Source: Montifringilla adamsi
Taxonomy: Eukaryota; Chordata; Aves; Passeriformes; Passeridae
DNA: 64,000 nt
Direction of reading: 5' to 3'
Assembly: GCA_017590115.1 (NCBI GenBank)
Contig: JAGGNK010008337.1
Span: 3,351,912-3,415,911, forward strand
Below, piece after piece: positions 33,561 through 48,500 of this stretch (positions within the stretch are counted from its first letter, which is position 1; each line of letters opens with the position of its first letter). Both the position numbers and the translations under genes were made by a program. A model generated the notes under the pieces. It saw only the letters and a list, made by a program, of their open reading frames with translations. It ran no database searches and was not told where the DNA came from.

Positions 33561-36500
33561 CATATGGAATATCTAATTATCATTATTTGAAATTATCTAA
33601 TAGACAGTCTAAACACAGGAATTAATTAACAAGTCAAACAGAATCCAAAACCAGACAAACCAAACAACAGATGAGACTGGTTGAATCTTTGGTGAAGCTT
33701 TCAATTTCCAAACCACTGAACTAACTCCATTTGAAGATAGTCTTTCGAAATCTCTGAGATGCTTTGATACATTTATAAAATATATACTGAGTGCCTCTTC
33801 TTTGTGCAAAGATTTAGTCCAGTCATATATGTCCAGTGATAAATGTAAACTGTCAGAATTTCAAAACATCATCAACTGGTTGCACTCCATGAAGAAGTGA
33901 GAGAAGTGATAAATCCACTGTTGACTGATCTGACCTGTAACAATTCAGTTCTTTGTCTCATTGTAGTTAAATCCCCAAGACATGATTTTGTGGGTGAGAA
34001 TGTGAGAAATGCTTTAATAGGAACTAATGCCTCATTATTTTTTCCAGTAAATTCATAGAATGAAGTACTAATTAAATCATTAAACCCTTGTGCTCTTTTG
34101 TATAGCCTACCTTTTTTCATAATACAAATTATGACATTGTTTCAACAATGGGACTTGAAATATATTTGAAGAAATGTTTCTCCCATTGTTTCACATTAGA
34201 CATGTTTTGTGGACTATTAGTGTTTAGAGTTTGAAGAAGAGACTTCTCTCCTCTTCCAAAGCAACAGAAGGGACATCTTGAAATAGAACAGGAAATGTTT
34301 ATGACTTAGAGGAGCATGTGCTACCAGCACCAACTTTAAGAGGTGTCTGATATTTCTGATGATGAAAATCTTTGTCTAAGGTGAAATGGGCTACATTCTG
34401 TTTCTTTTATTCCAAAGATGAGATGGATTTGAAAAACCTACCTGGCTCCTTGATGCAAGGACTCGCCACATGAGATAATCTCCAGCACATTACTATTGGC
34501 ACGCAGATCTTTCACCCTTTTTTCTCCATGCATTACAGAAAATATTAAATCAGTTTGGTGTCCATAAAAACTTTTGATCCTAGGAACAGCCTAGGGTACT
34601 ATCATTATCTTCAGGAGAACCATTTGTAGATCTTCAGTAGGTAGCACTAATTTAATTTCTTTGCTAGAGAAAAAGTGGCTGATTTTCTAGATCAATATTT
34701 GATTGAATATGTTTGAAATGTCAGCAGATAAAGGCCCCTTTTTCTGGCCCAAAGAGTTTTTGAACCACAGAGGTATACTGTTCTAGCTCCCCTGGGATCT
34801 GACTGCAAGGAGGTCTCAAAGATCTGTTAGAAACCTTCCCGCTGTTCCTTGTGTTCTTCCAGCAAGACTTTCTAAAGGTTGAGATGAGAAGAAAGAAGAT
34901 CAAGAACCAGAATGTCTTTATATCCATTTTTTAATCTTTCCTGGTGCTTCTCTTAACTAAAAATAATCGTTTATAATACCAGTTTACAAAAAAACTCCTG
35001 TAATGGGATCATGTGAAAGAAAGAAAAAAAATATTGAGGGCCAGGCCTTCAGATTTGCTTTAAGAAGATGCTCCAACAACTTTTGCAAGCCATTGACATT
35101 TGAAGGGCTTTTTCTCTTTCATGACACTAATTAAAGCTGAATATCAATGTATCATCATCTTGAAAGTGATCTATTAAAGAGATTTGCTCAAGGCTGGCGA
35201 ACCAGGGCAATGGACACATGTTTTAGAACTTCAGAAGAAAAGTTGCCCAGTTATGTTAAATAACTAGAGAAAAGCATGAAAGTGAAAAGATATTCTTAAA
35301 CAATGATAAGAGATGCTGTTGGAAAAGTGGCGTGATGTGAGAGCCTGCGTCCATATATTCCATAGAAATTCATGCCAAATACATGCACACACAGAATTCC
35401 CCCCCTCAGCCCCACACAGAATAGAGCTCGTGTTCGTGCTGTGCAAATGATGAGGATTCTTTAAATCTTCAGGGCCTAGAGGTACATTTCTTAGAAAGAG
35501 ACAATGAAATATTGTGGATGGAAACTTCTCATACACTGAGATAAGAAGTACATCCAAAGAGTAAACCATATTGCCTATCTTGACTACATGTATAGCTTGA
35601 TGTTACATGATTAACAGCATATGTGCTTCTGCATAATAAAATCCATTTATCTGAACATTAAAACATGATTTTTCCCGCATGATATATTACTTAGAGCTTT
35701 GGTTTTATTTTTAAATAAGTACGTTTAACTTGCTATTAATGTACATGCACTTTGTTAATATACAAATTAGGAAGAAAACTGTATTGAAGATAGTAAAAGC
35801 ATGTGGTACCTGATCAGTCCTGATGATAGCAGTTCTTACTCATCTGCTGCAGAGTGTAAGATCAGTTTTCTGCCAGCTTTATAAATATTATATCATTTGC
35901 AGGGATTCAAAGTCTCTGCTTTAGAAATGGCTTTTCAATTACTCACTATTTGAACAACATTGCATTCTACTTTATTTCACTGTGAAGTAAAACACATCTC
36001 TATAAGCCAAACTGTGTAAGTTACAGCCGTTGTTGGTTTGTTTGTCATTTCAGTGACCCTGGAAAAGGCTTTCAGTCTTTTAATTTCTTTTAGAAGCTGC
36101 AAAAATGCACCAACATTTCTGTTAATCTCTTGGGAAATAAAGAAAAAAAAATCACTACCACTCTTGTATCTACCCCATAATTTAGAAAGGTCCCCTAGTA
36201 ACTGCAGTGCCTTGTATGTAAATAAATTGTTGGTTACTCATTACTTCATTTAAAAAAAAAAAAAATTAGCAGCTTTGCCACCCACTATTTCTGCATCACA
36301 CCTAAATGAATAGATTATATCAAAAACACCTCATCCAGTTGCTGTACCAGGTTCTGCTAACCGAAACCATAAGCCTCCGACAGAGAAGTCAGATACCCAA
36401 TAGTCTCTGCACGGATCAAAGTAAGCCAAACAAAATCTATGTTTTGTACCTGCTCCCAATACGTCTGGGAAGCACTGTTAATGAAAAATGAGGTTGATGT

Positions 36501-39500
36501 ACCTATTGCACACTTTTGGATTATTGTTCACTACCATCAATCTGAAACCTAATGAAACAGAGACCACCTACAGTGGAGGGATATTGTGTCCATCTGACAA
36601 ACTGCATCCAATTTACGAACTGATGGGATGGCATAAGCTGCCACTGGTCATATGATTTTCAGCTTCTGATTGGTCATACATTAAGCATTAGTAATGGGGC
36701 AATGCCATTTCCACTATCATTCTCTGGCAAGAGTGAAAGTATTACATAGTGCACCATAATTCTGTGATAATGATAGCATGCAATGTGCTGGATTCTCCCC
36801 ACTGCGGACACAAAAATTGTAGGAGGCTTGGCTCCTCCAGACTGTCTTTATGGAATTAACAAAGAAATATGCTTGCCATGACATATATTGAACCTTTTCA
36901 GTGCCTTTCTGGGTAACTTTATGGGCACATGTGTTATGTATGTCACAACCAAACTCTGCAGGAAGAGATAAAATAGTGCACACATCACACAATGGGTATA
37001 AGCAATGGGCAACCCAGGCTTCAACCTGCACAGCGCACAGAGGTTTTTTCAAAGAAAAATGCTGACTCTCTAAATGGAAGACGCTTTAGTTTCTGCACCT
37101 GTTCTGCTCAGTATCTTGTTAGGCTGCTTCTACTTCTACTATATGTCATACTAATAGGGAGAAGCAAAACAGGGAGAAATTATGATGGATATTAGTTGAT
37201 CCTCTTGTTATTGCTAGATGTGATTATTGCTTTTTCCTGCTTGGGCTCCCTCAGTGTACTCCTAACAGAGTGCAGCTTATTAAAAAGCTCTGCTGTTTAA
37301 GTTTTACTGGCATAATAACCAGCTCTCTCTTTATGGTTGTTCTGAAGTCGATTCAGTAGCCACCTGTCAGTTTGTGAAACAAATGTTAGATTTTCCTAAT
37401 GACTATTAAGATTTTCCATGGATTTTTCTCCCATTGTATCTCTCTGAACTTGTCCAGCACTGTGTTTGTGCTCGTGATTTATGCTTAGCAGGTGTTTGTT
37501 TGCTATGGGTTTCTAAATGTTGGCTTCCTACTGTAAGGAAAGAATGGGAAGGTGGGAATGGCTTTATTATATTCTGTATATTGTTCTACAACGACAAAAT
37601 GGATTTCCAGCTGACACCCTATGTGCTGCCACGAATTAAGCCACAAAACCCTATCTGTATCAGCAATATACCAAGTAATGCAAGGGAATTCACAGTTAAG
37701 ACTGAAGCTCCATTATTAACTCACTATATTGTGCCTGGATATTGCTGTACATATTGTTTGGTACATACCAGGATCACTGCAATAGGTAAACAAAAGCAGG
37801 TGAACTTATAATACAATTCAGTCTTCCCTGTAAGATTCTGTGCCTCATTGTTTTAACCAGACCTTTTGTCTTTTGCTCAATTTTGGAAACCTGAATTGTA
37901 TCTTTTGCTGTTTCAGTTTTTCAATTTTAAAATGTCTGTCGAGGCTACACGACCCGGCACAAAATATCCTTAGTGATCCCTTGTGCAAGTACAAATGCAT
38001 TAAATATTTTTTAAAATGTTTTAAATTACATTATTCACATAATTATTTAGATATACAATGCTAAAAACATCATTGCAATTAGCTACATTAGTGCAACCCA
38101 ATTTTAAAATTCCTGTTCCTTACTTGATACACTGTACAAGCTCTTACCAGAAACATTCTAATGTTTTTTATTAATAGTTTTTGCCTCTAATTCTCATAGC
38201 CATTATTCAGTTTAGAGAGGATAACTATTGCTGTGAAGTTGTGGACTATTCAGTGTCATTACCTGCATTGAGATTTTCAATCCTTTACATGTACAAATGC
38301 AAGAATCCTATAGAAATCTTACCTTTCCTTGTGCTGTATCTGTAGAAATCCTGGAGAAATCTGGTGGAATCCTGGAGAAATCTTACCTTTTCTTGACCTG
38401 CACCTGTGCAAGTGGTGGAATCCTGGGGAAAACTTACCTTTCCTTAGACCAAAAAAGCTTCTGAGGCTGCTCCTGTCACCTGTGGGATCATTACCCAAAG
38501 CCTCCCAAGTCAGCAGAAAAGTAAATTATAGCCTTCACTGGGCTTTGGATTATTCTACATTTTAACACACCTTTCCCAGTGGGTTCACACATGCACAGTT
38601 CCCCTTTGTCCCCAAAGACAGGTGCTACTCAGCATGTGAGTCATCATTTACTCGTGTCCTTCAGGGACTCCATTGCATTTTGGTCACCTTTTTCCCCCAA
38701 GTTAGGTCTTGTTTTTTTCCAGTGCTGCTGTCTGAGCATGATTTGGAGTTTTCTTTTATTGTTACATTCTCATCTTGTCCCTCATGTTTACGCAAGTAGT
38801 CACTGGCATGATCTGTAGTTGACTCTCAGGGTTGTATAAAATTTTGACCTTTTCCTGGTGACTTATGATGGCATTCCTAGGCCATCAAGGTGAAGGAAGT
38901 TATTGCTCAGCTTTTTGGAACAAAATTGAACCAACCCAACAAAAATACTGGAAAAACCTGCAAGTACTTTAGTACTGTGGGCTGGTTTTGATTCACCTTA
39001 AAATCACAAATCTAAAGGTTTAAATCAGCATTTCACTTGAAATTAGAGACTTCTATAAAGAATGGAATCTTAAAAACAAACCAACACATTTCTTGGTGTT
39101 TGCAGGATTCTACCCAAAATTTACTTTTAAACCATAAAAGCCTTTTATCTGTCTTTTGCATGAATTTAGTTACTAGTCTTTATTCTTCAGCTATTGAGTG
39201 TGTTTCGAATTTACAATGCACACAATTTTATTTATCATATAACTTTCCTTTGGATCATTGAGATATACACTAGAGCCAAGATTGGCTGTCATTTACCAAC
39301 AAAAGGTTGTTATTTTTGTTGTTAAGTGTCTGTGTGCTGTTTTGACAATAACTCTTCTGTTTCCTTGTCTCCTCTGCTTAAACTTCATAGCACTTACGAG
39401 ATAATTTAGAAGATCTTCTGAAGACTGCTGCCTATCAATATTTGTTAGCTGCATTTTGTAATTCTCATTTGAGAAAGGTGTCATTTGATTTATTTCTTTA

Positions 39501-42500
39501 TTTGGATATTTACTACTCTATAATAAGAGTACCCAGTCAATGCTCTGGGCTCTACTGATAACCTTTTAAGTATGCACATATATAAACACAATTTCCAGTT
39601 GTCACAAGGTCCATCAGAGCCCAACAACAAAATGGATATAACAAAAATAATGTGTCTCTACAAAGTGACTGATAGTTCCAGTGACCTCACTGGACCAGGA
39701 GCTGTACATCATTACCACAGAACCACCATGACATCACCAATCCCTTCAACCTGTGTTCTTATAGGATAGGGACACAAAATGGGCTGAAGGTCATAAAACA
39801 TGATTTTATAATGTGAGGGAAAGGAATTTTATAGTGTTATCCTTGCAAGAGATGCTTCAAATATCTGTAAGACAACCTGAGAAAAAAAAAATCTGGATGT
39901 GAGAAATCCCAATTACATCACTTTAATCATTAGTCTTTATCTGGTGCATCAGTTTTCATGGATTTTTCCATAATTTTATTGGTTTTAAAAGAACACAGCC
40001 AAAGTTATTATAAGCCTAGTTAGTATTTAAGGAATACTGACACAAACTGCCTGCCAGACAGAATCACACACACGCGTGTGGGGCTGTAAAAATCTGAGTT
40101 CTGATATTGTACCAGTGGAATCCTTTTTATCTCACAAAGTCTGCAACAATGCTCTGCAGCTCTTGAGACAGGGACTTTTTTATATAGTGTTCGAATCACC
40201 TTCCTTTTAAATGCTTCTAACTGTGAAATTAGTGTTGTCCCTCAAAGTGCATGAGAATAATTGTCAGTAATTGAACACAGGTTGGGGGCTAATTATATAG
40301 AAATTGATATTAAAAGAATACTACAGGATTGATTGAGTTTTGCAGTTCATATTTAGTCTTCAAATTACTAGAGTTGAAAGGCTGTGGTAAGAAACAATAA
40401 AAATCCATTCAAAGCTGCTAAAGCAAATTAAGGTTTACTAGTCCTTTGAAAGACAAATGATCCAAGTGAGGTAATGTAGGGAGGACAGTAAAAATGTTCT
40501 TGAAATTTGCCACAGATTTAAAATATCAGGTGTTTAAGGATGATGTATGTTGAGCACATGTAATTTCCCCAATTAACTTCTGTTTCAATGTTTGGGGTTT
40601 CTGTTTTGGGTTGTCTCAAAAAGGTAAGAAATGTCTTCTTTATCTGTATCAGCTCTAGAATTTTGTTGAGCATCCATGCAAGCCAGAATATGCTGAGATG
40701 TGAGAGGAGCATGGGCTGTCATGACCTTGATCTCTGCTTTTGAATGGGAGCAGGAAACTGGTTTTGGGGAGAACTTTTTCTAATTGAAAATCCACTTCTC
40801 CTAATCATAAAGTGTCATAAGTAAATGGGATCTTGACAAAAGTAGAGAATATGAACTTACCTTTGTTCCTTGTGCTGGAAGGAATCTTGCAACCCTGAGA
40901 GCAGTTGAAGCACTCCCAAATTTTCCTGGGAGGAGAACTGTAAAATAATAAGAGAAAAGAAAGAGAAATCATGTACACTGTTGCATGTTATAAACCCAGA
41001 GAATTTAAAATCTATTGCATATTTGCCTATGGCCAGAAATTGCTGAAAATTGTTGGGCAGTTAGGAAAAACAAAAGTCAAATAAACATTTATCTTCTCCC
41101 TGCAAATTTATTGGAGCAGTAATATTTCCTTTTTAAAGTAGTAGCATGGAAAGACCACTAAAGGATATTTTAAACATACATGTGACAATGCAAAATGTTT
41201 AAGATGTGAATATCCTACTCAAGAAACATTCAGAAGGCAGGCCTAAAACATTTTCATTAAGGGTTTGTTTTTTAATGAAGCCTTATAAGTATTGTAAGGA
41301 AGACAATATCCTTTTCTGATTTGTCTATTTTTCCATTAAAATGTCATTCCTTCTTTATAAAAAAAATCCAGAGAAAGTATGTAAGAATAATTGTCAATAT
41401 TTTTCTCTTAAAATAACTATGAAAACACTATTACAATAAAATTTTAAATAAATATAATCTAGATAAGTATAAAACAAATATTCTCATAAAATATTTTTTA
41501 AAAATCTGCTACATTTTGTGTTCCATGTAATTGTTTGCAGAGTGAATATCTTCCTATAAATTTTACAAGATTATTGTATCAAGTAATTTGCATATTACAA
41601 AAGCAGTGAATTGATAACACTGATAACCAAAAAAAATTCTAAAATCAAATAGCAAACTATGGAAAATAACTGAAATGCAAGTTAGTGAAAAAAAAAAAAT
41701 CAGTTTCTCTCAAATAAGACAAAATTCAAGACTAAACATTTGAAAAAACATTCCAGAATCAAAAGCTATGGGGAAAGACTCCATAACACTTGCAATCTCT
41801 AAAGGATCAGAAGAAAGGAATTCAGAAATAGTTTATGGTATTAGAAGAAGCAATAGTTTTGCAAATTGTGTGAAATGTCACAGTGGTAAATATATGCAGA
41901 GAAACTAACAGCCACCCAATGCTCAGATACTAAACATGATTCATTAGTGAGCAATTAAAATGTTATGGGGATGAAGCCAAAGTGTTCTTTCTTGGAGGAG
42001 ATGGCACTGGCTAAAGTTACAAGCAGTGGAAAAGGAAGTACACTTAAATATAACAGCCCACTGCAAATGCATATGATTGAATAAATTTATCTACCAAAAT
42101 GGATGTACAAACCACAGTTAATGAATCTGATGGAGGCTTTAATGCATAGGGGTGCATTAAATCTACATCATATTGCTATAGGATTCAAAGAGCTTCCTGA
42201 AGCAACTCTGCCACATAAAACCCAATTAACTCTCAGAGTTTAACAGAAACTGAACTTCTCCAGATGGCTCAATCATTTGGAGTTAATTCAGACACTTCTG
42301 CCTGGGTTAATAATATGGTCACTGTGCTGAAACAACAAACAAACTTACAAGAGTTTTAGAGATAAGAAAGACAGGAATAAAGCAAACAACCTAAAGTGGC
42401 TCCCTAGAACAGGAGGTGAAGGGATCACATTTAGACTCCCAAACACAAGGGAGCTTTCAGTTTGGGCTATCAGCCAAGGAGCTTGGCAAGTCTAACTCTA

Positions 42501-45500
42501 TAAAGAATTTATTTCTTCAGCTCTTTTTAGAAGAGGTTTGCAAGAATTAATATTTTTCACAATTCCATCCTCATCTGATCTTTAGGAGTATCTTCTTGTA
42601 GACAATGAAGGGTATGGACAGCATCAAATCAATTAATTACTACTCACCTGCTGAGCAGTGAGGAAGTTCAGCTCCCAAATCAGAACGTAGAATTTCTGTA
42701 GGGGAAAGAAGATTAGACTCAACAGAAGTGCACTTTTTGTTCAGCCTGGAGGAATTTGGTTATACAGAAGAAAACAGTGATAGAAAGCTAGACTTGACCC
42801 TGTACAAGTGTGTGCATGGAATACTTGAACATATTCATCCATGACTTCTTATGGTTCAACACTTCCTTCATACAATACATAATGGCACATAATGGCAGCA
42901 GGTTGAACAGCAAAAGGCAAATCTTTGCAATACAGAAGACACAATTCTGCAGGTACTGGAATATTTTAAGATTAAGCATCGTTTGCAATCTCAGCTGTGT
43001 TATGGACTATATGAATACTTACTGACATGTGCTTCGAACCCTAAAAAATATTACAGAATAGTCAAACTTCTTTTAGTTAAGAAACTCTCGTGTATAATGC
43101 TTAAGAAATCAGGATTACTTAAAATAAAAAAATCTCATATACAAATGATGTTTTGATAAATCCTGCTGTCCTTGCTGAAAATTTATTGCATATTAACACC
43201 TCTGTTTTGAAAAATCGGTGAATTACTGTGCTTTTTCTCTCTATCACTATCACTGCCATTTTTAAATATGTTAACTGAGATTTGAATGTTACATTCCTGG
43301 CAGGAATTTTCACTGCTGGGAATGTTGCCTTTGTTTTAGCTGCCTTAGAAATATGAATCCAAGGTCAATATGAAAACAATTTTCCTTAAAAATAATCCTT
43401 CCTTACAAAGAGCTCACACATATTATTGAGTAGTACAACATAACTCTAACATTGCACAATTTCATCAGAAAAAACTTTCAAGCTTTCAATAGTTTCAAGG
43501 CCATGGAGTTTGAAAAAGAAAACTTCAAAGACCACCCCTAAATCCTAGTCCTTCTATATGACTGCACTCTTAGCAAAGTTCCTCCCTATTTTCTTTGTGA
43601 TCTTTCATGATTTAATTAGAAAAATCTTTAAAAAACCTCTTTTATTTTTTTACTGTAGTAGTATAACATCTGCATTTTCAGCAGTATGCTGTTTAATCAC
43701 ATTGGGTTATAAAGTGAAATTCTTACTACTCAGTGTAATATCTTGTAGAACCATGTGTTTGGTCTTTTAGTGTCCCTGACTCATCATCTTATATTCTTTC
43801 ATCAACATTTTAATAGCCACTCTTAAAAATGTAATTTGATGGATAATCTCCAAACCTGTTTCAGTTTTGTTGTTTCTTTAAAAAGTTATGTCCCTGCACA
43901 TGTTTTCTTTCTGTGATTACTGCACCTGAAACTAATTTCAAGCACTCAAAGACAGACTTAAGCCCAGGGCCAGCATAAGCTCATAAGTTTATAGAGCTAT
44001 GTCAGGTTATGGCATAGATTCTGATTCGCAGGTAGGACTCTTTTGTCATTGTCAAATATTTCACTTTTAGCACTAACATGTGTATTTATAGTATATATTT
44101 AATATTATATATCTAGCATATTGTATGGAGTGTCATTTGAGAGTGAGCAACTGAATCCTGGTTTAACCCTGTGTTCAATCTCTGTGCTTTATCCACAGCT
44201 CTTGTAGTCAGCAGTTTCCATCTCTGCTCCCTCTTAGTCAAAGCCAGCAAGTCTAAAAAGGGGAATATTTATTCTTTTAGTCTCAATTCACAAGTAGCTG
44301 TCACAGAAACCAGGGTACTAGACTGATTAAGAAAGTCCAGAAGAGTATCAGTGCCGTGTTCTTCCTTTGACAGAGTTTGTCTTGTCTTTAAAGTTTTTTG
44401 CCTTTTTTTTTCCCCTAGGAAATAAGGAAATTTAAACTACTCCACTGCATAAAGTTAAAAAAAAAACACCAAACAATCAAAAAAGAATGCCCTAAAATCA
44501 AAACCCTGAAGTGAATAAAAATCTTTATGTTGTCTGTGATTGTTAAGGAAATTCCAGAAAATTAAATAACTTGAAAAAACAGAGAAAAGAAGATGTAAGT
44601 GCTAAATATCTGAAGGAGTGTCTACACCTAAAACTTGAAGACATACTTTGAGTTCTGATTTGGAAAATGACTGTGGAGTAGTGTGCATTATGGAAGCCAT
44701 ATGTGCCTGCTCCGGTTTTTTAACCACATGCTTCAGAGTGGCCAAGAAATGAGTGTATTTTTTTCCTCTGTGTTTAAAGAAACCCAACCCAAACTGTATA
44801 CAGGTGTCTACCAGATATTTAATGATGCAGTAGAAAACTACTATGTTTCTATAAGGGAATGAACGGGGCGAGGAGGGGGGGTGTGGGTGGTGAAATTCTG
44901 TCCTTATTTTCAGGTGGTGCTGCTGAAATCCTCATGTCCTGCCATGCCCACCTTGTGCTTTCTTAAGCAAAATCTTTAAAGCACTTTGGTCCTTAAAGCT
45001 GTGTTGGACTGGATATATGCTTTTGACCCACAAGTGATAATTATGAAGCCTTGTTCCAAAGGTGGAAGGACTCTGTATTGCAACTTATATTACTAGTTAA
45101 TTCTTTAAAAAGTAATGATCAGAGCCATTGTCTGAACTCAATTTCATTACACATGAGCAAATCTGGAATAAAGTTACTGCAGTCAGGTTAAAGTCAATGA
45201 ACTAGATCAGATTTATACTGGCTCGACCGAGATCATAAATTGGTCCTGTAATTGGACCTTTGGTTTTAAATAAAACATTTGCAATTGGCTGTTCCGCCCA
45301 GGGAACAGACAACTGTATCTTGACAGAGTTCTGAACCTATTAGAATTAGTTGGGAGAGAGTGACTAGATGATGAACATCAACTTTCATAAAAGAGAGAGA
45401 AGTAAAACTGCAAATAGAAAAGTGTTGAATTTGAAGTCGATTATTCTTAAACTTCCATCTACATTAGCAGAGCAGGAGGAAATGTGAATTTAAAGTAAAA

Positions 45501-48500
45501 TCTGTGGTGATGAGGGTGTGATATCTATGGCACTTTTTAATTTTTATTTTTTTTTAAGCTCTAGCTGGATTGACTGGACATTTACAGCTGGAGTACATTA
45601 GATGCATTTCAGCATTTTCCATTTTCCACTTGAGTTTAATCCAAAAGGAATTTGGTTCATGTGGTTCAATACCACATCATGATGTGAATCAAAGCACAGA
45701 ACATGAGGACAATCAGAGATTCACTTCAAAAGCACAATGCTGATCTGAACTAAAATGACACTAAAATAAGAACTCCCAGGTACAGAGAGCTATTTGTAGG
45801 CTTTGCTGAAGATTGTTTATACTCTCAGTGGAAACTCTCTTACAAAAAGTCCCTGAGTGAATCCTCACTCAGGATCTTTAGAAGAAAACATGGTGAGAAG
45901 GCCTGTGAATCAATTGCTTGAAACAAAAAGATAATTTTATCTTGTAAAAATCAAACTATCCTTCCTGGGTTTCACCCAGCTAATATAAGAATGGTATATA
46001 AAACATCTCTTAGGACTGAATTTCTCCTAAAAGGAATTATTCAGAAAGGAACAAGGACATACTGAGATAATATGAACTCTCCTGCTGACCTTTCAGAGAA
46101 CACATAAATTGCAGGGTAGCTACTTTTAGCCCAAACCAGCTAACCTGGCAAGGTTAAGGGCTGAAATACAGCTTTTGCTCCCTTTTTCAGAACACCTTCC
46201 ATGGTCAGTGCAGGTGAAATCCCCAGCATGTTGATGGCCCCTTTACACCCTTTCCATAACTAGGTAGGTGTCTTACGAGTCAACTTGCAGAAGAATCCCA
46301 CATGACTTGATAACAGAGCCTCTTCAGGACAAGGCAGGAGCTGAGGAATCCTTCAACCAGATAAGGCTTGATAGTGAGGATGCTCACACAGTGATAGACT
46401 GCCTTGCTTATGCACCTGCAGCAGCCACCTCAGCTCTGGATGTGTGCTTCCAGAGCTTTTCTGGAAAAGGCAATGTGATCTCCTTCAGTGCAGCTTTTCA
46501 CGAATGGGGTGTCTGTCTGTCTGTCCATGGTCTGAGACAAGGGCACAAATCTGGGAGTTAACTGCACACTGCAGAGACAGCCAAGGGAATTAGTTCTTTT
46601 GTTTAAGAATAAACTGACTGCTGCTTGGACATGTGGTTCCTTCACAACAAAAAGGCAAGTAACTGGTTACATTTAGAAAAATTATTTTAATGAACAGGAA
46701 AATGGCATTTAATCTTTTGGTGCATCCTGCATTTTATGAGCAAATTTCATGGGAAACTGTGTAAATGGAACATAATTATTTTTAAAATAGAATCCTTTGT
46801 TATTAGCTGCATAACTGTCGTGTGTACATAAAGCACCCTGCTGTACAGACAAAAGACTGGAAAAGTTTCCTGGAGAGTTACTGCTATTGAAAGAATAAAA
46901 ATTGAAGCAGTGGGATGAACTTTTGGTTCACAGACTCAAATACTGAATGTTAAACCTGGCTGAGAGAAAATCACTTTATTCTGATAACCGGATTAGTTAG
47001 AACAAAAATAGAGAAAATTAAGAACTGAAGAGCAGAAAATTAAGGTGGAATGCAATTTAAAGAGTAAGTAGATGATGTAGGCTTTCATTTTCATCCCCCC
47101 TAGTGTCCAGCTAATTAAAATTACAATCAAAATGAAAGTCTAAACTTGTAAATATCTTTAGCTAATGATTTTGTCTTTTTAATCATCTTCACATTCAAAG
47201 ACTTTATTTTATTCATTTAGAGCTTTACAATAAAATGAAATTGTTTTCCTCTAGTAAAATCCTTTTAATTTTTGTTATCTGTTTCTTTTTACATCATACA
47301 TTATGTATTTTCCTCTTTTCTTTCTAATTTCTGCACAGTATTCTCTACTCTTATGGTCTGTGCTCCTCTTAGGCATTTACTTAAAACTGTTATAAAGTTA
47401 AATGGAATAAAGTGCTATAATGTAAACTTCTTGCTTATTGCAAAATCCCTGGAGTTGCATCTTCTGGCTCACAAACTGATCTAAACAAATAGGAACTTTC
47501 TTCATAAGGTGCATCTACAATGAGTTTTTAAGCCACTGGTCACATAATACTTATTGTTCTGTCTAAATTTAAAATTTTGTCTCCTTTGTTTCTAAGACAA
47601 ATAATGGATTTGCCCCAATTTATCAACTGATATTTGTGGATAATGTCTGGGTTTTTTCTGTGGCTTGTTAGGTCCTTTTTGGTTTTCATGCTTATTTCAC
47701 TGTGATATTTTTAAAAGAATATATTTCTATTTAGTTTCACTTCAAAATTTGGTTTTATTATGCAAGTTTTCTTAAGTGTGCTGAAGAAACCTTGAAACTG
47801 CTGCTTGGTGATACAGTTCTGTCTTAATGACTTCCCTCATTTTGGATAATAGGAATTTGTTTTATTTTGCTAGACAACATTGACTTAAAATGGGCACTAG
47901 GGTTGTAACTTAGCCATAACAATGTACTTCAACACCATAGAGATACATTTATTTTGTAAACTGGATCATTTCAACCTCATGCAACCTTGCATGATCCAGC
48001 TACACTGTAAAATCTGAGGATTCTGCACTGGATTCTGGGTGTCAGCCTGGATTCTGAGCTATGCTGGAGAGATGGGTTTGTATTTTGTGTATTGTAGTTA
48101 GAAAATCCCACAAAAAGGCAGTGCAAACACCCAGGTGAAACAACAGAAGTTCAAGATACTCAGACTTGGTAGCTGCTATTGGAGAGAAATGCAGTGTGAA
48201 TGCATCTAAAAGTGCTCGACCTTTAGCTTTACAGGAAGGTGTTTCTCATCTGCAATGACTTTCTGGATGCTTCAAGCCATATCTCTACAGGAGATTCATG
48301 CGTGGGTTTGCAATTTTTAACCTACCTTTTTTGACTTACCTGGGAAGATTTACACATCAGTCATCACTCTGGTATCTGAATTATCTTCACAAAAAACCTA
48401 TTAGGAGTACAACAGACCCTAAAAACTATCATAAACTGTCTGACATGTTTTAGATGTTATAACACTGCTGGCTGGAAGAAAACATTTTCATTTGTTGATC

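Noticed and set aside
37434..37811. Open frame of 125 codons
   Set aside because: No family resemblance and no gene structure around it.
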